DNA of 64,000 bases from Riptortus pedestris (taxonomy: Eukaryota > Arthropoda > Insecta > Hemiptera > Alydidae): assembly GCA_019009955.1 (NCBI GenBank), contig CM032230.1:850001-914000 (forward strand), in the 5' to 3' direction. Shown here piece by piece: positions 12,043 through 24,633 of this stretch. Under the pieces are notes generated by a model. That model saw only the letters and a list, made by a program, of their open reading frames with translations. It searched no databases and was not told where the DNA came from. A program made the position numbers and the translations under genes. Each line of letters begins with the position of its first letter. Position 1 is the stretch's first letter.

Positions 12043-13138
12043 CATTTTCTTATAAACAAAGTAACTCATAACAATGAATTTTTTTGAGAAGAATACCCTG
12101 TAAAGAAAGCGTTTACGGCTTTACCTAAAGAAACGTTTTCTGTTCTTTAATTCATAGTTTCAGTTCGGACACTTAACTCTGAAATAGGATCTTTTCGGTA
12201 GAGCCCTACTATGCCATTTGCCCAAGTAGAAACGAACAAGGGAGAATTTAAACCAACAATTCTACCAGACGAGTTTAATGATGACAAGTAAGATTTCACT
12301 TTTAACAGATTTCAAATTTCCAGAGCATCAGGACTGGTTAAAGCAATACAGGCTGGATTGAAGCAGATAAATAAATAATTAAACACAATTTAATGCCGCT
12401 AGAGCATTAACAGGCAAATATATAAAATTAAAAAAGGAAGAAATAGAGAAATTCCAGTTATTTGGAATTTCGACATTCGTTTCCATATTGAGTCATCAAC
12501 AGATCAAGAAAGCAAGTAAAAGAATATTTTCTAAGACTGATGAAGTCTTTTTTATAATATGGACGTATGTTCTCGAATTAAATTGTTGACGTTGTGGTTA
12601 AGTGATTATACTATTTATTTTATCGATCGTCCATGAATTTCACCACCACTCCTAGACTGCAATCCATTAAGAAAAATATAAATGATGAATCATAATAGTT
12701 ATTAAAATTTAATTGAATCTAAACGTGAATATATATGTGTACTAACGCGAGGCAGTTAAGAGCTACCAAAAAATAAATTCCCAACAAGTTTTCAATCTTG
12801 CTGAAGCATCAAGTTCTGGAAATTTAGATTACAAGCGAAATAGACTGTCAATCAGGGCGACAACTTCTTCCAATGGAAAATATTTTTCAATTCAAAGTTA
12901 GGGGAAATTAATTGTTTTCAACTCGACAGATGACTTCTCATCGCTCCTTCTAAATTCCAACGAGATTATAGACTAGGACTCCATGGAAATACAAATCGAT
13001 ATAGCGGCACCACATCTCAACGACCATAGTTGTCGATTCACGCAAGCTATTAGGGATTGTCTTAGAATTAATTCTTTTTCGGTACCTAATGTATATAACA
13101 TAAAGCCCATCCACCATATCTCTACATAATTAAAAACA
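12040..13138. other. Intron sequence with a small family B fragment
   Basis: Only 12385-12425 is recognised: GCTAGAGCATTAACAGGCAA resembles the family B segment next to its (TA)n core, minus orientation. The rest is unremarkable. Confidence 0.5.
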
Positions 13139-14850
13139 GACAAATATCTCTTAAGAAAATCAAATGTGTTGTGCGCTGTGCAGATGGTAGATCTATTTCC
13201 AAATAGATAAATATCTCTTAAGAAAATCAAATGTGTTGTGCGCTGTGCAGATGGTAGATCTATTTCCAAATAGACAAATATCTCTTAAGAAAATCAAATC
13301 TGTTCTCCTCTGTGCAGATGGTAGATCTATTTCCAAATAGACAAATATCTCTTAAGAAAATCAAATCTGTTCTCCTCTGTGCAGATGGTAGATCTATTTC
13401 CAAATAGACAAATATCTCTTAAGAAAATCAAATCTGTTCTCCGCTGTGCAGATGGTAGATCTATTTCCAAATAGATAAATATCTCTTAAGAAAATCAAAT
13501 GTGTTGTGCGCTGTGCAGATGGTAGATCTATTTCCAAATAGATAAATATCTCTTAAGAAAATCAAATGTGTTGTGCGCTGTGCAGATGGTAGATCTATTT
13601 CCAAATAGATAAATATCTCTTAAGAAAATCAAATGTGTTGTGCGCTGTGCAGATGGTAGATCTATTTCCAAATAGATAAATATCTCTTAAGAAAATCAAA
13701 TGTGTTTCTGCGCTGTGCAGATTGTAGATCTATTTCCAAATAGATAAATATCTCTTAAGAAAATCAAATGTGTTCTGCGCTGTGCAGATGGTAGATCTTT
13801 CCAAATAGATAAATATCTCTTAAGAAAATCAAATGTGTTGTGCGCTGTGCAGATGGTAGATCTATTTCCAAATAGATAAATATCTCTTAAGAAAATCAAA
13901 TGTGTTGTGCGCTGTGCAGATGGTAGATCTATTTCCAAATAGATAAATATCTCTTAAGAAAATCAAATGTGTTGTGCGCTGTGCAGATGGTAGATCTATT
14001 TCCAAATAGATAAATATCTCTTAAGAAAATCAAATGTGTTGTGCGCTGTGCAGATGGTAGATCTATTTCCAAATAGATAAATATCTCTTAAGAAAATCAA
14101 ATGTGTTGTGCGCTGTGCAGATGGTAGATCTATTTCCAAATAGATAAATATAACTTAGGTCGATCTGTTGTGTTGTGCGCTGTGCAGATGGTAGATCTAT
14201 TTCCAAATAGATAAATATCTCTTAAGAAAATCAAATGTGTTGTGCGCTGTGCAGATGGTAGATCTATTTCCAAATAGATAAATATCTCTTAAGAAAATCA
14301 AATGTGTTGTGCGCTGTGCAGATGGTAGATCTATTTCCAAATAGATAAATATCTCTTAAGAAAATCAAATCTTTTGTGCGCTGTGAAGATGGTAGATCTA
14401 TTTCCAAATAGATAAAAATCTCTTAAGAAATCAAATGTGTTCTCCGGTGTGCAGATGGTAGATCTATTTCCAAATAGACAAATATCTCTTAAGAAAATCA
14501 AATCTGTTCTCCTCTGTGCAGATGGTAGATCTATTTCCAAATAGACAAATATCTCTTAAGAAAATCAAATCTGTTCTCCTCTGTGCAGATGGTAGATCTA
14601 TTTCCAAATAGACAAATATCTCTTAAGAAATCAAATGTTGTTCTCCGCTGTGCAGATGGTAGATCTATTTCCAAATAGATAAATATCTCTTAAGAAAATC
14701 AAATGTGTTGTGCGCTGTGCAGATGGTAGATCTATTTCCAAATAGATAAATATCTCTTAAGAAAATCAAATGTGTTGTGCGCTGTGCAGATGGTAGATCT
14801 ATTTCCAAATAGATAAATATCTCTTAAGAAAATCAAATGTGTTATACAAT
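13139..14850. repeat. Satellite 2: 67-bp tandem array
   Basis: About 25 units with period 67, e.g. GTGTTGTGCG at 13501 and 13568. Two unit types occur: one has GTGTTGTGCGCTGTG with AGATAAA, the other CTGTTCTCCTCTGTG with AGACAAA. The second type forms two blocks (about 13274-13450 and 14440-14640). A rearranged unit sits at 14150-14175. The minus strand carries frames only because of the repeat. Confidence 0.96.
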
Positions 14851-15210
14851 GATGGTAAAGACCAACAAATCAGGACTTCTAGTCATCGAAGACCGTTCTT
14901 CACAGCTACATTCAAACACATGTTTTCCTCTTACTCTCAGGAAACCTGTACAAAAGCTCGCTCATACCTTTTGAATATAATACTCAGTTTATTACGTTCT
15001 ATTTAATATTTATTTAAGTATATATATATATATATTTCATTAGCTATATGAATGTGTTTAGATGAATGAAACGGAAGGGCTGAATGTTGGGTTCTTTTAC
15101 AGGTCGAGAGCTGGATCTAGTTCGAGTCAGTACAAGCAAGGAGCTGCCAATACAATAACGTATTTAATGCACATAATTGCTAGTATAGAACCTTTCAGCC
15201 AAACTATAAC
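14851..15210. other. Spacer between satellites 2 and 3
   Basis: Unique sequence with a short (TA)n near 15018. No gene seen. Confidence 0.7.
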
Positions 15211-18200
15211 CTGCATCGTCAGCACTACCTGCACCAATCACGGCCATCCCTACCCATAACACCCAACATAGCACCCTCGATGGCCGAGCAGACACAGACC
15301 GAAAATACCCCACCACACTCAAAACCTGCATCGTCAGCACTACCTGCACCAATCACGGCCATCCCTACCCATAACACCCAACATAGCACCCTCGATGGCC
15401 GAGCAGACACAGACCGAAAATACCCCACCACACTCAAAACCTGCATCGTCAGCACTACCTGCACCAATCACGGCCATCCCTACCCATAACACCCAACATA
15501 GCACCCTCGATGGCCGAGCAGACACAGACCGAAAATACCCCACCACACTCAAAACCTGCATCGTCAGCACTACCTGCACCAATCACGGCCATCCCTACCC
15601 ATAACACCCAACATAGCACCCTCGATGGCCGAGCAGACACAGACCGAAAATACCCCACCACACTCAAAACCTGCATCGTCAGCACTACCTGCACCAATCA
15701 CGGCCATCCCTACCCATAACACCCAACATAGCACCCTCGATGGCCGAGCAGACACAGACCGAAAATATCCCACCACACTCAAACCTGCATCGTCAGCACT
15801 ACCTGCACCAATCACGGCCATCCCTACCCATAACACCCAACATAGCACCCTCGATGGCCGAGCAGACACAGACCGAAAATACCCCACCACACTCAATAGC
15901 TGCATCGGCAGCACTCCCTGCACCAATCACGGCCATCCCTATCCCTACCCATAACACCCAACATAGCACCCTCGATGGCCGAGCAGACACAGACCGAAAA
16001 TACCCCACCACACTCAAAACCTGCATCGTCAGCACTACCTGCAGCAATCACGGCCATCCCTACCCATAACACACAACATAGCACCCTCGATGGCCGAGCA
16101 GACACAGACCGAAAATACCCCACCACACTCAAAAGCTGCATCGTCAGCACTACCTGCACCAATCACGGCCATCCCTACCCCTAACACCCAACATAGCACC
16201 CTCGATGGCCGAGCAGACACAGACCGAAAATATCCCACCACACTCAAAACCTGCATCGTCAGCACTACCTGCACCAATCACGGCCATCCCTACCCATAAC
16301 ACCCAACATAGCACCCTCGATGGCCGAGCAGACACAGACCGAAAATAACCCAACACACTCAAAACCTGCATCGTCAGCACTACCTGCACCAATCACGGTC
16401 ATCCCTACCCATAACACCAACATAGCACCCTCGATGGCCGATCAGACACAGACCGACAAAATCACACCAAACTCAAACCATTAATCTTCAGCACTACCTG
16501 CACCAATCACGGCCATCCCTACCCATAACACCCAACATAGCACCCTCGATAACCGAGCAGACTAAGACCGAAAATATCCTTACACACTCAAAACCTGCAT
16601 CGTCAGCACTACCTGCACCAATCACGGCCATCCCTACCCATAACACCCAACATAGCACCCTCGATGGCCGAGCAGACACAGACCGAAAATATCCCACCAC
16701 AATCAAACCAGCAAGGTCAGCACTAACAGAAACAATAACGGCCATGCCAACACATAACACCCAACATAGCAACAAAGATGGCCGAGCAGACCCAGTCCGT
16801 ACATACCCCACCACTCTCAAAACTGCATCGTCAGCACTACCTGCTCCAATCACTGCCATCCCTATACATAACACACAACCAATAGCACCCTCGATGGCCG
16901 AGCAGACACAGACCGAAAATACCCCACCACACTCAAAACCTGCATCGTCAGCACTACCTGCACCAATCACGGCCATCCCTACCCATAACACCCAACATAG
17001 CACCCTCGATGGCCGAGCAGACACAGACCGAAAATACCCCACCACACTCAAAACCTGCATCGTCAGCACTAACTGCACCAATAACGGCCTTCCAGTACTT
17101 TAACAGCCAACATAGCACACTCGATGGCCGAGCAGACACAGACCGAAAATACCCCACCACACTCAAAACCTGCATCGTCAGCACTACCTGCACCAATCAC
17201 GGCCATCCCTACCCATAACACCCAACATAGCACCCTCGATGGCCGAGCAGACACAGACCGAAAATACCCCACCACACTCAAAACCTGCATCGTCAGCACT
17301 ACCTGCACCAATCACGGCCATCCCTACCCATAACACCCAACATAGCACCCTCGATGGCCGAGCAGACACAGACCGAAAATACCCCACCACACTCAAAACC
17401 TGCATCGTCAGCACTACCTGCACCAACCACGGCCATCCCTACCCATAACACACCACATATCACCCTCGATGGCCGAGCAGACACAGACCGAAAATACCCC
17501 ACCACACTCAAAACCTGCATCGTCAGCACTACCTGCACCAATCACGGTCATCCCTACCCATAACACCCAACCAATAGCACCCTTGATGGCCGACCAGACA
17601 CAGACCGAAAATACCCCACCACTCTCAAACCTGCATCGTCAGCACTACCTGCACCAATCACGGCCATCCCTACCCATAACACCCAACATAGCACCCTCGA
17701 TGGCCGAGCAGACACAGACCGAAAATACCCCACCACTCTCAAAACTGCATCGTCAGCACTACCTGCACCAATCACGGCCATCCCTACCCATAACACCCAA
17801 CATAGCACCCTCGATGGCCGAGCAGACACAGACCGAAAATACCCCACCACGCACAAAACCAGGATCGTCAGCACTACCGGCAACAATCACGGCCATCCCT
17901 ACCCATAACACCCAATATAGCACTCTTGATGGCCGAGCAGACACAGACCGAAAATACCCCACCACTCTCAAAACTGCATCGTCAGCACTACCTGCACCAA
18001 TCACGGCCATCCCTACCCATAACACCCAATATAGCACCCTTGATGGCCGACCAGACACAGACCGAAAATACCCCACCACTCTCAAAACTGCATCGTCAGC
18101 ACTACCTGCACCAATTACGGCCATCCCTACCCATAACACACAACCAATAGCACCCTCGATGGCCGACCAGACACAGACGGAAAATACCCCACCACTCTCA

Positions 18201-20080
18201 AACCTGCATCGTCAGCACTACCTGCACCAATCACGGTCATCCCTACCTATAACACCCAACCAATAGCACCCTTGATGGCCGACCAGACACAGACCGAAAA
18301 TACCCCACCACTCTCAAAACTGCATCGTCAGCACTACCTGCACCAATCACGGCCATCCCTACCCATAACACCCAATATAGCACCCTTGATGGTCGAGCAG
18401 TCACAGACCGAAAATACCCCACCACTCTCAAACCTGCATCGTCAGCACTACCTGCACCAATCACGGCCATCCCTACCCATAACACCCAATATAGCGCTCT
18501 TGATGGTCGAGCAGTCACAGACCGAAAATACCCCACCACACTCAAACCTGCAGCGTCAGCACTACCTGCACCAATCACGGCCATCCCTACCCATAACACC
18601 CAACAGCCGAGCAGACACAGACCGAAAATACCCCACCATAACACCCAACATAGCACCCTCGATGGCCGAACAGAAACAGACCTAAAATACCCCACCACTC
18701 TCAAAACTGCATCGTCAGCACTACCTGCACCAATCACGGCCATCCCTACCCATAACACCCAACATAGCACCCTCGATGGCCGAGCAGACACAGACCGAAA
18801 ATACCCCACCACACTCAAAACCTGCATCGTCAGCACTACCTGCACCAATCACGGCCATCCCTACCCATAACACCCAACATAGCACCCTCGATAACCGAGC
18901 AGACTAAGACCGAAAATACCCAACCACACTCAAAACCTGCATCGTCAGCACTACCTGCACCAATCACGGCCATCCCTACCCATAACACCCAACATAGCAC
19001 CCTCGATGGCCGAGCAGACACAGACCGAAAATACCCCACCACACTCAAACACAGCATAGTCAGCACTACCTGCACCAATCACGGCCAACCCTACCCATAA
19101 CACCCAACATAGCACCCTCGATGGCCGAGCAGACACAGCCCGCAAATACCCTTACACACTCAAAACCTGCATCGTCAGCACTACCTGCACCAATCACGGC
19201 CATCCCTACCCATAACACCCAACATAGCACCCTCGATGGCCGAGCAGACACAGACCGAAAATACCCCACCACACTCAAAACCTGCATCGTCAGCACTACC
19301 TGCACCAATCACGGCCATCCCTACCCATAACACACAACCAATAGCACCCTCGATGGCCGAACAGACACAGACCGAAAATACCCCACCACACTCAAAACCT
19401 GCATCGTCAGCACTACCTGCACCAATCACGGCCATCCCTACCCATAACACCCAACATAGCACCCTCGATGGCCGAGCAGATACAGACCGAAAATACCCCA
19501 CCACACTCAAAACCTGCATCGTCAGCACTACCTGCACCAATCACGGGCATCCCTACCAATAACACCCAATAGCACCCTCGATGGCCGAGCAGACACAGAC
19601 AGAAAATATCCCTCCACACTCAAAACCTGCATCGTCAGCACTACCTGCACCAATCACGGCCATCCCTACCCATAACACCCAATATAGCACCCTCGATGGC
19701 CGACCAGACACAGACCGAAAATACCCCACCACTCTCAAACCTGCATCGTCAGCACTACCTGCACCAATCACGGCCATCCCTACCCATAACACCCAATATA
19801 GCACTCTTGATGGTCGAGCAGACACAGACCGATAATACCCCACCACTCTCAAACCTGCATCGTCAGCACTACCTGCACCAATCACGGCCATCCCTACCCA
19901 TAACACCCAATATAGCACCCTTGATGGCCGAGCAGACACAGACCGAAAATACCCCACCACTCTCAAACCTGCATCGTCAGCACTACCTGCACCAATCACG
20001 GCCATCCCTACCCATAACACCCAACATAGCACTCTTGATGGCCGAGCAGACACAGACCGAAAATACCCCACCATACACAA
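15211..20080. repeat. Satellite 3: 115-bp tandem array
   Basis: About 42 units of a 115-bp repeat, e.g. CTCGATGGCCGAGCAGACAC every 115 bp, richer in C and G than the surroundings. Two main unit types exist. One has CACTCAAAACCTGCATCGTC and CAACATAGCACCCTCGATGG (15.2-17.5 and 18.8-19.6 kb). The other has CTCTCAAA(A)CTGCATCGTC and CAATATAGCACCCTTGATGG (17.6-18.6 and 19.7-20.05 kb). Partial or scrambled units occur near 16730, 17095 and 18600-18650. The repeat length is not a multiple of three; long frames arise because many frames of the unit lack stops. Confidence 0.97.
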
Positions 20081-21160
20081 TTCTCTTCTAACCTTCCAGG
20101 TACAAACCTATCCTATCACACCAAAAGAAACCTTAACCTTCCATGCTCAATCGTGATCTTATATTCCAAATCTACCCTGGCCCAACGCATTCAAATATTT
20201 TCTAATTCCAGTAGGCATTTAGCTACACCACCACACCTCTAGCGTTCACAGTTAGTTAGAACCTTTATCCAATATCAAAGCTAGTCAGCCACTCGCCGAC
20301 AGCGTCATGTATTAAAGCATCTTAATGAGCCTGAATCTCCTAGTATTATTTATATAAAAGTACGTATAAATGAATATCAATTAGCTATGTTGGATCTTGC
20401 GCAACTGGATTCTAATGGAAGATGAATCAACTGGATGGTTACGGTACATTGATACGGCAGATGGAACAACATCACTGAGGCTCTGGTTACTCAAATAGGA
20501 AGGAGTTATTTATTTGCATAGAGAGAAGTATGTTAGAGGTCTGTATTTAAAGGGCTATATATAACATTATGGCCATTATTAATCAGATCAGCTGGAATTC
20601 CCTATAAGATGTGAAATATATTGCCCACTACTAGCCGAATATTATCTCATAAACATTATAATGGAACAAAGAAGCTTGATATATGGCCTTCCGTGACCGA
20701 ATTGATATATTTGGATCTTTACCACGGCTAGAGATTTCATGGGTATTTAAGGGTGAGTCCCAGATGAGAGGGGCACAAATGGGGATGGGAGAATTAGCCG
20801 CTTCCTGTCGAACATTGTTCCTTTAGACTACACAAGGAGGACATTTGACAATGGCTACTCACGAATTGACTCAAACCATGATATGTCACTCCCAGAACAG
20901 ATTAAAGCCGTACCTCAACCAGATTACGAGCATGAAAGAGAAGACGAACGGAGGCGGTATATATTGACAATATGTTTTGAAGAGATCTCTGTATAAACCA
21001 AACAGTGAGTGAAGAAAGTGACTTTGAAGTGATCTACTAATCAGTATTGTTCCCCTACGAATGATGAATTAGTATTAAAGAAACATGTAACATACAGATG
21101 TAAATGATATATGTGAAGATACATGTTTTCCATGTGGAAGAGGAACTCTTGATAATCATA
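20081..21160. other. Intron sequence, nothing recognised
   Basis: About 1.1 kb without clear coding sequence or any repeat family named here. Confidence 0.6.
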
Positions 21161-22270
21161 TTTTGCAACACGACATCTTACAAGCATTCCATAGGAAAAA
21201 AGTTGTCTTGGCTGTATTTTAGACCTAATTTGCGCTTTTGATCAAATGTGGCGCCTGCTCATTCTTGATTATCTTATTAACTACGGTTTAAGTGTGAATC
21301 TGTTTTATTTTATAAAAAAAAAATTTCTTGAGAAGCGGTACTTGGCGAGGAGGTCGCATTGGTAATAGTTTATCAGATGTTCGGGAATGGAGTACCTCAA
21401 GGAGGCATACTTAGCCCACTTCTGTTTATAATAGGAATTAATTAGTGAACTTCCTAATCTATTTGCCCATTACGTAAAGTTATTGTTATACGCTGACGAA
21501 TAGTGTTGTACACTGCAGCAAGCAACGCAGATGATGCGAAAAATGACTTACAAGCATCACTGGATGTGGACAATAAGTGGTGTAATGATGTGGGCTTTAC
21601 GATTTTCTTAAATAAAACAAAAGCAATATTGTTCAATAAATCAAAAACTCGACTATCTCAGCCTTAAAGATTAATATTTACCAAATTTCTACACAAAAGG
21701 ACTTCAAATCTTTAGGTATGACCTTTGACCAACGCCTAACATGGATTCCTCACCTGAAATATATTAAAAATGAGTGCAATTGGTCTTTAAATATACTGAG
21801 AACAATATCAAGCATGGAATGGGGAGCAGATCGACTATCTCTACTAAAGCTCTATAAAAGTCTGGTAAGATCACTTTTGGATTATGGATGCATCATATAT
21901 TCTACGGCTCAACCACGGGTTTTCCAAATGATTGATTCTGTGCCTTACAGTGGTTTGAGAATGATATCTGGTGCATTCAGGTCCAGCCCAGTAATAAGCT
22001 TGTGTGCTGATATTGGTGAAGTACCTTTTAATTACAGACGAGATTGGTTATCCATAGCATATTATTTTAAATCGTCCTCACAAATTAACCACCCAGCCAG
22101 AAATATATTACTAAATAACATTCTATTATAAAAACCACCAGGAAGTATTGGATGGACAATATAGAAATTGTTCTTGATAAAAATTATCAATTAGAACCAT
22201 GGCTCTTATTTCCACCAAATATAAATTGGGAATTGAAAAAAACATAGGAAATGTATGACCCACCAATTTA
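21161..22270 (+). pseudogene. Non-LTR retrotransposon (I-clade-like) reverse transcriptase, C-terminal remnant
   Basis: Frameshifted pieces keep the order of LINE RT motifs. KKVVLAVF...F-A-FD (motif A region) is near 21190-21245, GVPQGGILSPLLF (motif B) near 21390-21430, and LLYADE in place of YADD near 21480-21500. A 137-codon open piece at 21718-22131 carries FDQRLTWIPHLKYIKNECNW, WGADRLSLLKLYKSLVRSLL and DYGCIIYSTAQPR, typical of the region after the RT palm in I/Jockey-superfamily elements. It lacks ORF1 and endonuclease and is followed at once by a family B element. Clade naming is from memory of motifs and is tentative. Confidence 0.8.
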
Positions 22271-22289
22271 TTTTTTTAAATGAATTTAG

Positions 22290-22710
22290 TAAAAAGTCCG
22301 TCACGCAGGGGATCCGTAAACTAAGCAGATTTCCCACGTGAAGTTTTACAATAGAGAAACTTCACGAGAGCCGAGCAGTTAATGAAACGGCTGAACTAGC
22401 TTTTGGCGGGAAAGTCGCTTGGTCCGTTAGCCGCTCAGATTTAATAAAAATGCAAATATCTCGGTTAATATTCAAGATAGAGAATAAATGTATATAACAA
22501 TATTTATAGTAAATTTAATTTGTAATAAGATTGATTCTGTACAAGTTTTCGATCCGACGTATAGTAACGAAGATATTTCGAATCTTCAAAAATCCTCCCC
22601 TCTAAACTCCCCCTCCCACTTGTCCGATTTCAGCCAACTTAACGAACTTGATCTTTCTTTTTACATAAAATGACTAAATCTCGAGTTTGGTAACGATCAA
22701 ACAAAAATTG

Positions 22711-22744
<34 letters not shown>

Positions 22745-22764
22745 CTATCTATATATATATATAT

Positions 22765-22811
<47 letters not shown>

Positions 22812-22930
22812 TACAGTTTTGAACGGGCCTCATTTTTGTCATCTACTAGATAGGATCGATGGACATTTGAAGAAAAATTTCGAAAATGCCGTCATGAGTA
22901 CAACCTCGATAGATGATTTCCCTTATATAT
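22290..22930 (-). mobile_element. Family B (HINE-like) element, copy 2
   Basis: Minus orientation. The 3' end is GTGACGGAC plus a hairpin at 22294-22315 (here GGGATCC changes the loop and arm), with AGCAGATTTCCC just inside. The core is a composite (TA)n/(GATA)n tract. The 5' end near 22925 (GATGATTTCCCTTA) runs directly into TA and a family A start. Confidence 0.65.
22718..22813. repeat. Composite (TA)n/(TAGA)n microsatellite
   Basis: TA repeat with TATC interruptions followed by eleven or so TAGA units. It occupies the core position of family B copy 2. Confidence 0.9.
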
Positions 22931-22947
22931 ATATACATATATATATA

Positions 22948-23547
22948 ATTGTAACCTCTGTCTGTACATTGATTTTTTTCGCGAAATTTCTCGATAACTT
23001 TTCGTTTCACATGTCATAGACACCATATCTGCATTTTGTTTCTTTCGTGTATGTTTGTTTATTTGTTTGTTTGTTTGTTTGTTTGTTTATTTGTTTGTTT
23101 GTTTGTTTGTTACCTTTTCACGCATAAACGGCTGAACCGAATTTTATGAAACTTGGTATGTATATTACTACTAAACCAACTTAGACTTTAGGCTATATTA
23201 ATTTTCTTTGAGACGAACAGGAGTGGGGGTTATAAGGGAAGCCTGAAATTAAAAATAGCGATATTTCGTTTTCTATTGGTTTTTCGGCAAATATGCACAT
23301 AACAAAAGTTGTTTATTTTGTTATTTAGAGTAACTTTTGTTATATACACATTTGTCGTATAGCGAAGTTTAAATGCGTTATACGCTAAACATTAATTTTA
23401 TTATTAACAAATGCCAACAACGGGTATTAACCCTAAACACTGGGACGGGTAAATGTCAAAATATTTGCAAATTAAAGCCTTGCCAAAAAAATACCATCAC
23501 CATTCAGCCTCAAGTGATTTCCCGAGCGAAGCCGGGTACCTTAGCTA

Positions 23548-23550
<3 letters not shown>
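22948..23550 (+). mobile_element. Family A Helitron-like element, copy 3 (short, both ends present)
   Basis: Starts ATTGTAACCTCTGTCTGTAC and ends CCCGAGCGAAGCCGGGTACC...CTAG|TA. Only one internal module is present, giving about 600 bp. A (GTTT)n expansion lies at 23050-23112. Confidence 0.7.

Positions 23551-23612
<62 letters not shown>
23549..23612. repeat. (TA)n microsatellite joining family A and family B
   Basis: About 30 TA units. The left edge is the family A 3' end (CTAGTA); the right edge is the family B segment that normally follows its own (TA)n core (TTTGTCTTTCGC...). Confidence 0.9.
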
Positions 23613-23615
<3 letters not shown>

Positions 23616-24556
23616 CTTTCGCAAATTTTGTTTGATCGTTACCAAACTCGAAATTTAGTCTTTTTATGTAAAAAGAAAGATCAAGTTCGTTAACGGCTGA
23701 AATCGGACTAGTGGGAGGGGGGGTTTAGAGGGGAGGATTTTCGAAAATTTGAATTATCTCCGTTACTATACGTCAGATCGAAAATTTGTATAGAACCAAT
23801 CTTATTGCAAATTAAATTTACTATAAATATTGTTATATACATTTATTCTGTATCTTGAATATTAACCGAGACATTTGTATTTGTATTCTGTGTGTGATCG
23901 GCAGGAGTGGCTATGTTCGGGACGTTCCGCCGAGAGCTTTGGCGGCCGTTTCCGTAACTATTAATCCCTCTTGAATAGGTTTAGAGATACTTTACTACTA
24001 CAGTTTTTATTGGGCAGATTTATCTACTGTATAACTTCACGATCCCGGCACGGGGCCGGCCCTCCCCAGTGGCAGCAGTAAGCCCCCGCTGTCTAGCTGC
24101 TGGGTAGGGGAACCGTAGGAACAGTAGGTCCTTAGTCGGCTTTGCTGTTCCGGGCAGGGGATCACTCCTCCCTTAATGGGGTAAGTTCTAGTGGCTTACT
24201 CAATGTGAACTACTGGCTGGGTGGTGTCCGGAGTGGAGGCTTGCCTTCACTGCCGGTCATAGACCTAGTGGTCGTGTGTTCAAAGCACGAGGACATACAG
24301 GCCAGGTAAACTGGTACATGTGTTTCTCTCATGTGGGAGCTGGGTAGTAGGAGACGGTCCCTTCCATAGGATTGCTTCTGACCATCGTAGCGAATCCTCA
24401 GTCACCATGAAGCGTTGGATTGGTGTAGGTTGGATTAAGGCCTCACGGCTAGGTGCCTCCTACATTGTAGCCACACTTCGAAATGGGTACTCAATGTATA
24501 ACTTCACGTGGGAAATCTGCTTAGTTTACGCAGCCCCTGCGTGACGGACTTTTTAT
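23612..24556 (+). mobile_element. Family B (HINE-like) element, copy 3, 3' half, with a 454-bp insertion
   Basis: Matches the right half of the complete copy at 47435-48103, including AACTTCACGTGGGAAATCTG and the terminal hairpin ACGCA-GCCCC-TGCGT before GACGGACTTTTT. The half left of the (TA)n core is missing. A GC-rich insertion lies at 24041-24494. Confidence 0.65.
24041..24494. mobile_element. GC-rich 454-bp insertion with 13-bp target duplication
   Basis: TGTATAACTTCAC occurs at 24028-24040 and again at 24495-24507, where uninserted family B copies have a single TAAAACTTCACGTGGG. The insert is much richer in G and C than its host. It contains GTGTTCAAAGCAC, somewhat like a Pol III B box, but has no A-rich tail. 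The long duplication suggests target-primed insertion of an RNA (SINE-like), which is unproven. Confidence 0.6.
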
Positions 24557-24633
24557 ATCTGAATTATTGTCTGAAATACTAGGGGATGATAGCCACTCTT
24601 TAAAAAAACTATTGAAATTCATAATAATTACTG

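Noticed and set aside
16494..18848. Long frames (195-265 codons) in the 115-bp array
   Set aside because: Pure repeat translation that repeats in many overlapping frames and on both strands. Products are only restatements of the satellite unit.
15211..20080. CRISPR-like array (regular repeats)
   Set aside because: Repeats are directly adjacent without unique spacers, in a eukaryotic intron; it is a satellite.
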